Shown one piece after another: positions 20,986-31,313 of a stretch of DNA of 64,000 bases (its first letter is position 1; the number at the start of each line of letters is the position of its first letter). The DNA is from Ctena decussata (Eukaryota > Mollusca > Bivalvia > Lucinida > Lucinidae). The notes beneath the pieces were generated by a model, which saw nothing but the letters and a program-made list of their open reading frames with translations, had not been told where the DNA came from and did no database searches. The DNA lies in NCBI GenBank assembly GCA_963989385.1, contig OZ022498.1, positions 102,595,298 to 102,659,297 of the forward strand. The letters are read 5' to 3'. A program made the translations under genes and the position numbers.

Positions 20986-21605
20986 GGGAGTCGATCAATT
21001 TATTACAACAAAACATTTGTGAATATTCAAGAAGGGTACGCATTGATATATCGTGTCTGCCTCCATAACAAAGATGTTTTCGCTGAAGATTTTTTGGACA
21101 AATCTTAATTATGTTACATACAACTGACCAGTTTCATAATTTTGTGATCATTTCGTAATGAAATACGAGGGAGTATACCTTTAACCTAAATTATCTGAAT
21201 CATGATCAATTTGCAAACTATCAGTAAATCTTGGAGATTTTCAAACTGTTCAATGTTTGCAAATGTGTGGTTTCTTAAGTGGGCGTTTGCTGATCATACT
21301 GGTAACTGTATGGTCAAGCTTTATCTTGGCTTTATCTGGGCTGACTGCCAGTGGTAGCGCATTTAATACTCAGACCATGCCATGCATATCTGCAGGCTTG
21401 TCAGTGCTCTCACAGTCTGTGCATGCCCTCAGAAGTTCAGACAGATTTAGTCAGGGTGTCGATCAGTTAAATGGTGCAATAGGTTGTCCTAGTTTATTTT
21501 CTTCAAAAATAAAGCCACAAGTTTTACGTAGCTAATATTGATCATAACTAAAATATTTTTCTCAGAAATGTTGGAAAACTGAAACAAAATTAAGATTGAA
21601 AAGAT

Positions 21606-21684
21606 TTCCACCTCTAGCGGGATTTGGATCTAGACCGCTGGCTTAGCAGGCCAGTGCTTAACTGATTGAGCTATTGTGGGGCCT
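21606..21684 (-). other. tRNA-like relic (Ser-GCT type anticodon)
   Basis: The minus strand reads GGCCCCACAATAGCTCAATC, then CTGGCCTGCTAAGCCAG (anticodon arm with GCT) and a decayed T-arm AGATCCAAATCCC. The arms fold roughly like a tRNA, but the B box is poor. A SINE head or pseudo-tRNA. Confidence 0.45.
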
Positions 21685-22967
21685 ATCTTTTTAAGAAAGG
21701 AGATATACATGTAATGGGCTTTTACCTTAATTGGGAAATTACAGACATGTACTGCAATGCATATAATGGTTAGTCCGAATATTTACATTTGAACAATAAT
21801 GGCAAATGCAAAAGTGTGAAAGAAAAAAAACTAGTACATGTATGTCTTTTTGCTCTTTTTTCCTTGGTCAGTGAAAAAAAATATCACATATACCATATTC
21901 ATCCTAATAAAAAACCCTGCTCTAGCTACCTCTTGTCCTAAAAGAATGCTATCTTAGCTTTTTGAATTCCTGTTTGCTTCTCTGGATAATTAAAGTAGCT
22001 GTTTGAAATGTGGTCGTCTTCTCTAGTAGTATTTCAATTCTCATATCGACGTTGCCCCCGCACCTCAGCGGAACGGATCCATAGCCACAGTAACGGGGCG
22101 CCGAGCGTCCGTCCATCAGGTGGTCTTCTCTTAAAGAGTTGACCCTATATATACTGAGAAAGGGGGTAAAAATAGTAGAATTAATTGCTTCTTCTGAAAG
22201 TATACCCATCACTTTATATTGCTACTTGGATTTTTTTTTTAAATTTTTGCAGTGACTGATTTACTACAATCTAGCCTCTGAGTACCCCCCCTTTTCGTAA
22301 AATGAAACACCCCCTGTGTTGTGTATTTAATAGGATTAATATGGTATATCTGTTGTTCTACAGTGCAGGATTCAGGCAGTTATCAAAATATGTATGTGAC
22401 AAGCTACCTGTTAGGACTGTATATTGTAATTTTCTAACAGTAGCAGCTACTAGAGTGTGTCAGAACTCCAATAAACAGTAGGGGGCTGTCAATTTATGAA
22501 ATCACAGCACATTACCATATATACAGTAAGCATTTCTAGTGTGCATATATCAGTTTTATTACTGTTTTTTTCTCTCTCCTTTTTTCCTAAAAAAATCAAT
22601 GATAAAATATATTTGTTCATAAATATTATCTCAAAATAAGTTTTACATCACATTTTATGTTGTGCTACAGATATCACACTTTTCGTGTTTGTTAAATATT
22701 CCAAACAGAAGCAAAATATTCTGAGATCGTAACTAAATAAAAAAAAAATGTCATAAATTGTTTTGGAGACAGATAATGCAATTTGTAAATAGTCCATTTT
22801 TTTTATTAAAATATTTTAAAGATATTTTCCATGCATAATGGCCATTATTTCTGCATCATACTTGAACTGTTCATACTTTATAAGAATTTCATTGTCATTT
22901 GTGTTCCTGATATAACTACTTGTATTTACTGAGGTGCAGAGGAGATGGGATTCGATTCAAACCATAA

Positions 22968-23094
22968 TTATAAACTACTGTTATTAGAGCAGCCTTGATG
23001 AGGCAGTTCTAATGAGGGACAACAACATGGGTTGTTATGGAGCATATTAACAGAATGTAGCTTATAATTATCATCACCAACCACCCTTAATTGG
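22968..23094. repeat. P1-derived MITE remnant
   Basis: AGCCTTGATGAGGCAGTTCT, AATGAGGGACAACAACATG and TAATTATCATCACCAACC match the centre and right side of the P1 family. Confidence 0.45.
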
Positions 23095-23799
23095 TCTGTC
23101 AGTATGCTTAATTATGATACTTTGAGAATATATAAAAAAAATAAATCAATGTATAACTTGGGAACATACTTTAAAGCACTAAGGACAGGTCTGCACAGGT
23201 CAACCTGATTACCGTATATTTCTGTTTATTCCGCTTTAGAGAAACATTTTATTCAGTATTTTATATTATGTATTTTTGGGAAAAAGCTACAATATATATT
23301 AAAACATGCACATGTTAAAATGCAGAAAAACGCAAATGTGAACCTAATTGTATAACATTTTTCATAACACTTATTTATGGATTTTTTTCTGTTTCTTTTC
23401 TTTTTCTTCTATTTTTATACTATAAGTTACCTACATATTTGGACACTAACAAACTACTGTAATTCCAGCATATCTTATTGTCCTTCTTTGTGTCAGTCTA
23501 ATGGTCCGGAACCTAAAACTTTTCAAGTGGAAAATATAAAATTTTATGTATTCTGAGATATTAATTCTCTGTGTTTATATTGAAAAAAAGGGGAAAACTA
23601 TGAGTAATAAAGCTATTTCTACCCTACAATTAATTTTCATAGATTCGTTATCCTATCCTAAATAGTTCTGAGTTAACACACTTTTATATTTTGGCTAGTA
23701 ATAGAAAATTAATGAGAATATGAAGCCAATTACTGTTCAGGAGATGTATCTCCTATTTCTGACTGAATCTGTATTGAAAGCCACTTTGTCAAAATTAGA

Positions 23800-24040
23800 G
23801 GGTGGTCGGGTGGCGGGATGGTGCTGTGTATAACTTCTAATGCCGTCCCCACAAGTTATCCAGAACCCCACCAGAACGCGGTGGTCTGGATCCGGGCCTG
23901 CACACCTATATACTGCAAGCACAGTAAGCCCTTGCCCTATATTCCAAATCAGTAGGACGCCCCGGCATTAGAAGTTATGGCCCGATATAGACTTAAATAC
24001 TGCCTCAAAGGGCTGTTAAAACCAAAACAATCAATCAGTC
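23800..24040 (+). mobile_element. SINE-like fragment with CAATCAATC tail
   Basis: GCCCTTGCCCTATATTCC, GGCATTAGAAGTTATGGCCC and CCTCAAAGGGCTGTTAAAAC precede AACAATCAATCAGTC, a simple tail as in many molluscan SINEs. AACTTCTAATGCCG and CGGCATTAGAAGTT form an internal inverted pair. The head is not clear. Confidence 0.5.
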
Positions 24041-24953
24041 GTGAAAATTAAATGCAGATTCTAAATGCATTACCAGTGACTTCTACCATTTGACACTTCT
24101 GAAATAGTTAATTTTCTATTTGGGACAAAATTAAAATTATTTTGAGCTGTCCCAGTACTTACATCATTACCGTATTCACAATGGCTTTTTGATTTTTTTA
24201 AATTGAGTCAGTTTGATATTTAAATTGAACTTTCTGTATGGCCTTAAATAAATATGTCACTATAATTTACCTATAACATTGTTATATAACTTACCGTTAA
24301 ACAAAAATTACCAAACTGAAATTTTCAAGAACCAAAGCAAATTTATCACCAAGTACCTATCTTTGCCCATGGTTAAATGATCATTTTCTTTCCTAACTAG
24401 AAAATAGATATACATATAAATTTGAAAAATTAAATAAATACAAAAAAGAAAAAAAAATAAGAAGCTAGAATCATGGACTTAAATAATTTCACGCACATAC
24501 AAGTTGGTTGGAAAAATGCAAAATCTCTCTTACTGACTATAATAATATATTTGCTATTTTACTCAGGATAAACTTTTCTATGATTTTCCTGTAAATTTCA
24601 TTAATTTTCAGGGCTATTTATCAATACATTTAGTAAACAATAAGGTAGGGCTTCTCAGGTAGTCATTTGTTATGCAGTGACAGATATTATTATATATATT
24701 AATGTTTATTCATTTGTCCAAAGTACCTGTATAAATTTAGTCCAACAGGTAACTGGTCCAAGGATTACACCAGTGCAGTCCGAGTTGGACCAGTCCAAGG
24801 TCCAATGGTCCAAGTGATTTGGTCCAAGGATTACACTGATCCCCATGATACGACCGAGCTAATATCACAGATCCGAGCGGTTATATCAGGCCAGTTGAAA
24901 TTGAAATTACGGCATATCCTCTTGGTTCCATGGCCTAGACTGAAATGAATGTA

Positions 24954-25677
24954 GGACATTTCGGCCACGGACGTCGGCCTAGGACATTTCGGCCTAGGAC
25001 AGTTCGGCCATGGACATTTCATCCACGGACATTTCGGCCATGGACGTTTCGGCCAAATCTGAAAAAATGGGGACATGAAAACATGCTACTGTAAACCTTT
25101 AAAATGACATATATGTTTTTTTTCTGCACACGTTACACCAAAATATGTGACTGGGCTCAAAAAAGCTCCAACCATAACTCTTAAAGCCAAAAATGGGTGC
25201 ACCACAGATTCATCAGCCATATGTTTGCTTATTAAGATATGATAGGCATCACATGAATGATAAAGGCCACACTGGCGCGTGGATGGGGATTGCAAATGTG
25301 CCAGATTATGCTCAAAATGACTTTAAAAGTGTTTAAGGGATATAAACCTATCAAAACTCTTAAGCAAATATCATATAAGGCCCTAGTTAAAGTAGTTGAA
25401 ATAGTTGTTCACCGTGTTTTTCATCTTTAGGTGCTCACAATGTGACCTTAGGGATGTTGAAGGTCCATAAAACAGCAAGACAACAACAACATCTCATTAG
25501 AATTTATTAAGACTTAGCTTTAAGTTACTCATGTGACTCCTGAATTTAATTATAAAAAGTTATTTTTGATAAAGGCCGAAATGTCCACCCTTGACAATTT
25601 CTGTGGCCGAAATGCCCGTGGCCGAACTGTCCTAGGCCGAAACGTCCTAGGCCGAAATGTCCGTGGCCGAAATGTCC
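24954..25677. mobile_element. TIR element with GGACATTTCGGCC minisatellite arms
   Basis: The left arm is about seven ~15-bp units of GGACATTTCGGCC(A/T) and the right arm the same in inverse. Between them are about 400 bp without coding sequence. Outside, CTGAAAT occurs on both sides (24940-24946 and near 25689), a possible eroded target duplication. The long reading frame with PRPKCPRP-type repeats is a product of the minisatellite. Confidence 0.8.
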
Positions 25678-26114
25678 GAGCTCCGGCTGAAATAGAGGAT
25701 CTTACATGAGTGGTCAATTCATATGAAATTTATGAAACTCAAAATTTATGAAAACGATCTTCAGCGAGTTTCATTAAACTTCAAAACTGCTGAAATACTG
25801 CAGCTATACAACTCCAGAATCATAGAAATAGGAATTATCAATATCTAAAGTTGATGAAAGACATACTATGTTTTAAGTGAAAGGCAATGCGTGATCTCAT
25901 TGAATTGATCTGGCTCTTGTAACATATCATGTAGATCAATCGAAAAAAAATATATATACTTCTATTAAAATCTAACTAAAAGAGTTCCTTCAAGAGCAGA
26001 GAATACATTTGAATGAAGGAATATGGGCCATACTTCGAACAGTGACCTATATATAGAGTGACTAGCATCTCCAGTTAAATATAGATATTTTTTTCCAATA
26101 GACGCTTGTCGCGC

Positions 26115-26734
26115 GGGTCCATCGAATTACCCCAAACCACCCCAAACCGCCTGAAAACCACCCCTAACCACTTTTCTTAATTCCGTTTCAGGTTAAAATT
26201 GCTTCTAAACGTTTTGTTTATGCTTTAAATGATTCCAAAATTGTAAAATTAAAAAAAAATAAGTACTTTCTTTTTATGCAGAAACAACGATTTTCATATG
26301 GTCTTATGCTGATAATATGTTATATGTATGTATGTATGCCGTTTGTACGTATGTACATATGTAGACACTAAATATGCTTGGATGTCTGCATATATGTTTG
26401 ACAGCACATGCTTGTTCACATGCACGTGTAAGTTTATGCATGTTATACACCATTCAGATTTATGGAAGCACAGATACACAAATATAGCCTACATATTGGT
26501 AATGACAATTCTTCCCAAAAGCTGCCAATGTAAATCAATTATCATTAATTATAAATATTTTTAGCATAAGCAAACATTTCTCAAGCAGTGTGAGCTCATG
26601 CAAAATACCAAATTTGGTTTGGAGTGATCTGGTTTTGGTGGTTTGGGGTGTTTTTATGGGCGGTTTGGGGTGGTTTGGGGTGTTTTGGGGTGGTTTGGAG
26701 TGTTTTGGGGTGGTTTGGGGTAATTCGATGGACC
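26115..26734. mobile_element. 620-bp TIR element with G-rich arms and 11-bp target duplication
   Basis: GGTCCATCGAATTACCCCAA at the left mirrors TTGGGGTAATTCGATGGACC at the right. The arms contain repeated GGTTTGGGGT units (long on the right). GCTTGTCGCGC is exactly repeated at 26104-26114 and 26735-26745. The interior includes a TATG-type simple repeat. No gene. Confidence 0.9.
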
Positions 26735-26745
26735 GCTTGTCGCGC

Positions 26746-27396
26746 TACTGGACAGGTGAGTGGCTGAAAAAATCGATAATACTATCGACCGCTTATTTGG
26801 CATCTAGAAATATTTTAATATTATCATTGTTTTATTTTATCTGAATAAATAATGTGTTCTTACAAACGTTTGCAATAAATTGTGTACATACTTTCCGAAA
26901 TTTTGATACCAAACTTGCCAAGTTTTTATACGGTAGTTTTGAAAAAACGGGCTGGAGGGCTTTTCAATATAAATGCGGGAAACTTTTTTTTATCATGCAT
27001 TTGGATGAGGATTTTGATCTTGGCTCTCTCTTACTTAGGAGAATATGCATGCATTGAAAATTGAAGTAAGTAGGTGACACAGGTTTAAATTAAGCTGAGT
27101 GGGTTGGAATTTCTATCAGAAGTTATCGACCTGAATCGCCCATTTCATTAATATTTACGTAATCAAATTATTATTCAACGTTAAGGTAAGCTTTGAATTT
27201 TATGATGATGTATTAGAATACATGTAGTTAGTTTTGTGGTTATTTTGCTTGGTTTTGGGGTTAATTTTTATTGATGTGAAATAAGAAACTTTGGTCCCTG
27301 ACAAACTCTTAAATGCATTACTAACCAACCCTCTGAACTCATTGTTGTATGGCGAAAACTGTGAAAAACAAGTTTTATTTTATGATTATTTTGACT
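26746..27396. other. No recognisable gene
   Basis: AT-rich sequence. Short frames in this stretch lack similarity that I recognise. Confidence 0.5.
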
Positions 27397-27498
27397 CATT
27401 AAATCGGGGGCCGGTATATAATGCAGCCATAAAATGCAGCCGTATTAAATGTATAGGAAAAACGCAGCCGATAATGCAGCCACTATAGACATAGTAGG
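27397..27498. repeat. ATGCAGCC-motif arm, left member
   Basis: GGGGGCCGGTATATAATGCA, ATGCAGCC units and TATAGGAAAAACGCAGCC. The reverse complement matches 33913-34022 for about 100 bp with moderate divergence. Together they may be the two ends of one old element, later broken up by other insertions. Confidence 0.6.
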
Positions 27499-28813
27499 CA
27501 AAGGTGATAATGGTCCTATTGTTCAATGTTAAGTGAGTGTCAAATGGCTTTTAAAGATTTATTATGATGAGATACACATGTTTGAGAGTGTATAGGTTCA
27601 AAATATCATATAACAAGAGTTTGAAATTTTATCAGGACGATGATGCAAAAAAAAAAGGATTTTTTTTCTATCACTTATTTTTTGTCTTCTTTTTAATCTT
27701 TATTTTTTGTTTAAATAAAATAGCAAACTCCTGCATTATGATCAAGGAAAAGCTGAGACTGATATATCTTTTATTATTTTATTACCATTTTCTTTTTTCA
27801 TAAACACTTTACCAACTAACATAATAAACGAATGTTAACTTCTTCTGTCCATGACATCATAATGATACATACAGACCGTTTACTTTGTAGACGCAAATAT
27901 TTCAATCTGAAAGCATGCAACTCCAAGGGTGATCACTCTAATATGAAAAATATGCCCCCTTATGCCATTTTCACAAAGTGGGAACAAATTTTGTGACTTC
28001 TTCTTTGCTTTCTTGCATAGATCATCTGTTCTTAAATAGTTTAAACTCTTAAAGGAAATAATTTGCAAAGTGGAAGTCTGCTGCACTTCCACTTTGCAGC
28101 TTACTCAACCACACAGAATGGTCTTTGGAAAGTCATGGGGATGCATACTTTGACTGGAGGAGCAAATTCTTTCCTTTAAGAATTCACCCGCATTGAGAAG
28201 GGAGGCAAAATGCAGAGTTGGTCCTCTTGAAAGTGTACCCATATACCTTAAGCACAGATAGAGATGCTTACAGTTCTCCTTCTAGCAATGCCCCTGTATA
28301 GGGTGGACAAGCGTTCGCTAAATCGTGAAGTTGTCGTTAACTACAGCGTATTTCCACTTACGCTGAAAAATTATTATCTTAAAAGCATAATATAAACCAT
28401 CATGAAAATTATCCTAATATGTAGCTAACTGAGTTATGCAAGATCATAAGATGTTTGTATTTTGCAGAGATGTTTTTGTTTTAAGATTGGGTAATTTTTC
28501 AGGAAATCCTGTTTCCACTGGAGTCATTGATCATGATGACGTTAGCAAAACTTACCACAAGAAAATACCTTTTTGAGATTAAAATAATGCAGAATAGTAA
28601 CTATAGATATCAGGAAAGTAAAAAAGTTATTAATATCGCAGCGAACTTTAGCTAGATATTAGCGCAACTTTCCAGATAATACATATCATTATACTTTTCT
28701 CGCAGTTATTTTTGTGCTCATAGAAGAAATGCATTAAATTTAACGGCAACGTCATTATTTAACGAACACTCTTGTCCACTGTCTGTATGTAGAAAACTAT
28801 ATATCCCTTTAAA
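27499..28813. other. No recognisable gene; one short palindrome
   Basis: Only simple tracts and a hairpin at 28064-28098 (GCAAAGTGGAAG facing CTTCCACTTTGC) were noted. Confidence 0.5.
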
Positions 28814-29188
28814 ATTAGGGGATAACTGTACTCAAAATTGTCATTTGGGGAGGCAAATCATCGGTTTTATGGTCGAAAATTCGTTTAACGGCGACGCGCC
28901 AGCGGAGCCGTAAAACGCAATTTGCGACCATAAAACCGACGATTTACCTCCCCAAAGGACATTTTTCAATACAGTTATCCCCATTCTGATGCACTTTTCA
29001 TATTTTCACCTTTAAAAGTGTGCTACTTTGCACCTAACACAAACGCTTTCTTACCATACGTCAGCCAATGAGAAGCGACATTTATTAATGACGTCGGGTT
29101 TGCGACAGTATATCGCAGAATATACTGTCGCAAATTTTTGACGTTATCCAATCAGACGTCGCGTTATATTTGCAAGTGCATTAGAATC
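28814..29188 (+). mobile_element. P3-family composite foldback element (copy 2, complete)
   Basis: First palindrome: GGGGATAACTGTA ... ATACAGTTATCCCC, with CATTTGGGGAGG and CCTCCCCAAAG and central GGCGACGCGCCAGCGGAGCC. Second: ATTCTGATGCAC ... GTGCATTAGAAT enclosing GCGACAGTATATCGCAGAAT and ATACTGTCGC. Same order and orientation as the other two copies. Confidence 0.85.
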
Positions 29189-29239
29189 TTATATATATGG
29201 GATATTCACATGATTCACCATATTCACGTTAATTATGCA

Positions 29240-29440
29240 AAAAGGAGTACTCTGATCAGTATGGGCGGATCATCAGATTTTTCCTTATTTGCCCATGTTG
29301 TATCTTTTCGATGACGCCGCTCATATAACTTTCCTGAACAACCTGTGAACTATGCTTTTCAAATGGATTTAAAACAGCGCTGGCCTTGACCAGACTGTTC
29401 AAACCTAGTCAGGGCCTGCATGATTATGGTAGCTGCACAT
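29240..29440. repeat. Diverged copy of the repeat at 30117-30285
   Basis: TTTTTCCTTATTTGCCCATG, GATGACGCCGCTCATA and CCTTGACCAGACTG align with TTCTTCCTTATTCGCGCATG, GATTCCGCTAATAT and CCTTGACAAGACTG further right. Confidence 0.5.
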
Positions 29441-29937
29441 AACAATACATATATAATATAATTATATACAAAATTATTTATAATGACATTTTATAATGCA
29501 ATTCTCAAACATAAACTGGGTCCACTGCACACAGCCTTTCATTATCACGTTCCCATTTTCCTGACATGACTGATGTACTGTTGAAAAGGATGTAAAATCC
29601 CAAGTCATCCATCCATGTATTACAATGCAATTCCAAAATACATGAGTGGTATCCTGTGAAAAAAGGTCTTCACTTTTCACTTTATACATAGACTGCATAA
29701 ATTTATGCAAAGAGGTATGTGCAGATGATCTGAATCTTCCCTGCAGTACTGGATATACGGAGCTGGCATATAATTATATATAAAACTGTAACACATAAAT
29801 GATCACAAATCTGACCTTTCCGTTCATGTAATTCTTTTCATTAAAGATGTTATAAGAATTATATGTTAGGGACATCGCGTGTTACACTGTTAAACTTCTG
29901 CGATGCAGGAATACTATGCTTATTTGAACGGACACTC

Positions 29938-30026
29938 CCCAGCAGGCACATGACGTCGAAATAATGTTGTATTGACGTCGCATCAACGTCAATACGATGT
30001 CATTTCGACATTATGTGCCTGCTGGG
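29938..30026. mobile_element. Palindromic CCCAGCAGGCAC MITE
   Basis: CCCAGCAGGCACATGACGTC mirrors GACATTATGTGCCTGCTGGG, with an inner TATTGACGTCG / CAACGTCAATA pair. The duplicate copy is at 38488-38576; a one-sided relative is at 17797. Confidence 0.85.
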
Positions 30027-30106
30027 TCGGCGCCAAGTGGGTACAACTATGGTTACGTACCGCTGAGCCACTTGGGGAACGTCGTTAGAAGAATTGAACT
30101 GAACTG
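30027..30106 (+). mobile_element. SINE-like 3' end with GAACT tail
   Basis: CCAAGTGGGTACAACTATGG and CCGCTGAGCCACTTGGGG are followed by GAATTGAACTGAACTGAACT, a simple-repeat tail. No tRNA head adjoins it, so only a 3' part is present. Duplicate at 38577-38656. Confidence 0.45.
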
Positions 30107-30116
30107 AACTGAAAAA

Positions 30117-30285
30117 CTATGATCATACTGCGCCGGTGAGCTGATTCTTCCTTATTCGCGCATGCCCTATTTTCACATGATTCCGCTAATATCCTACAAA
30201 AATCTGTTTACCCAGACAAGCTTGTTAAATGAACAGTTCACAGTACGCTGACAAACTGCATCGACCTTGACAAGACTGATCATTT
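30117..30285. repeat. Repeat related to 29240-29440
   Basis: See the matching entry. This copy lies just inside copy 1 of the duplication and recurs at +8550. Confidence 0.5.
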
Positions 30286-30289
30286 TAAA

Positions 30290-30875
30290 AGTAAAAAGTA
30301 TGCAAAGACCAGGAACTGAAACAATCAAAATCCAAATCCAGCCCTCAAACCATAGTTGGAAACAACTAAGATTACAAATAATCAAGATACAGAGAACATA
30401 TGGCCAACCGAGTGAGCAGCTTGTTCCCAAAAGGTGGCCACTCAGCAACCCAAACCGAACCAAAAATAATAAGAACATACATAAGGTAAAACATCACAGA
30501 AACTCTGACACCAAAAACAGGCAACAGAGAACCACAACAGAACTACCGCCTTGGAACGGTCAGTAATGAATTACTGGGGGGCTTAAATCGATTTTACAGG
30601 CCCAACCTCACCCTCAGTTTCTGAAGTGGTACAAAACATTTAGTTGGTTGTTCGGTTCGCATGATAACCCTCTAACTCGTCAATGAATCATCACGGTAAA
30701 CACATAAATCAAATTTCAACACCATGAAGAAGCAAAGACGAGGACTCAACAGATACAACGGGCCGTCTGACAGGTGGAGATCCCTATCCTGCTAAACAAC
30801 CCCACTGGAAATCTGAAGCAAAAGAAGGTCACCAGTTGAGCCCCGGTGGACCAAGCAACAGACAAAAAGGCTCCG
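30290..30875 (-). repeat. Left arm of an inverted repeat pair
   Basis: The reverse complement matches 37497-38200: shared TCAACTGGTG, CTTCTTTTGCT.CAG, AGGGATCTCCA, GAGTCCTC, CCGAAC(A/T)A(C)CCAACTA and TTACTGACCGT(T/C)CCAAGGCGGTA. Divergence is substantial, so this is an old pair. The reading frames at 30194-30478 and 30267-30566 lie in this repeat and are not credible genes. Copy 2 equivalent: about 38840-39425. Confidence 0.7.
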
Positions 30876-30887
30876 GTCCCAACCAAC

Positions 30888-31042
30888 TGTCACGGACTCT
30901 TAAAAAATCTCATGCCCCGGCCGAGGATCGAACCGGGGACCCTTCGATCTAAAGTCTCGCACTCTACCACGTCGCTATAAAAGCCGGCTTGTACCGCAAG
31001 GCAGTACAAGTGTATTTTATACCTAACCTATACCCTGTGACA
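30888..31042 (-). other. TRIM LTR type A with tRNA-like Pol III unit
   Basis: Minus-strand order: TGTCACAGGG, a TATA-like GTATAAAATA, the hairpin CTTGTAC..GTACAAG, A-box TAGCGACGTGGTAGAGTGC, anticodon-arm-like stretch, B-box GGTTCGATCCTC, then TTTTTT seven bases after the tRNA-like part, and CCGTGACA. The A box closely matches tRNA genes (TAGCNNAGTGGTAGAGYGC). The acceptor stem pairs only partly, so it is tRNA-derived and not a functional tRNA. The identical second A LTR is at 31432-31586. Confidence 0.8.
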
Positions 31043-31156
31043 TTCTCCCCCTCCATATTGAATTCGTCCTCGAATTCTCAGGAGTTACAAGAATCACTTG
31101 AAATGAGACTTAAGGAGTTCTAATGCACATGTGGGTCATTTACGTTGGGCGCCATT

Positions 31157-31313
31157 TGTCACGGACTCTTAAAAAATCTCACACCCGGGCCGAGGATCGA
31201 ACCCGGGGCCTTTCGATCTTAAATCTCGCACTCTACCACGTCGCTATAAAAGCCGGCTTGTACCGCAAGGCAGTACAAGTGTTTATATACCTAATTACCT
31301 ACACCCTGTGACA
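31157..31313 (-). other. TRIM LTR type B with tRNA-like Pol III unit
   Basis: Same layout as type A but with its own substitutions (CACACCCGGGCC, CTTTCGATCTTAAATC on plus). Here the T-arm is fully paired (CCGGG / CTCGG with one GU). The second B copy is at 31701-31857. Confidence 0.8.

Larger units (their letters stand above)
20355..24841. mobile_element. 4.49-kb TIR element with minisatellite-like arms and 11-bp target duplication
   Basis: Arms of ~108 bp (20355 to ~20462 and ~24734 to 24841) are almost perfect inverted repeats starting G(G/A)TCAGTGTAATCCTTGG and made of TTGGACC/GGTCCAA sub-repeats. CCCATGATACG is repeated exactly at 20344-20354 and 24842-24852, an 11-bp target duplication. 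The interior holds a tRNA-like relic, a P1-derived piece, a SINE fragment and a piece of the repeat also seen at 38080-38170. No transposase was recognised. The 11-bp duplication and long arms are compatible with Mutator-like or IS4EU-type elements; class assignment is inference. Confidence 0.9.

Noticed and set aside
24831..25076. Proline/cysteine-rich protein with PWPKCP repeats
   Set aside because: It is a reading of the GGACATTTCGGCC minisatellite arm on the minus strand.
30194..30566. Overlapping open frames on both strands, repeated exactly 8550 bases later, as conserved genes
   Set aside because: Conservation is due to the recent duplication of the whole segment. The frames lie in an old inverted repeat with no coding similarity.
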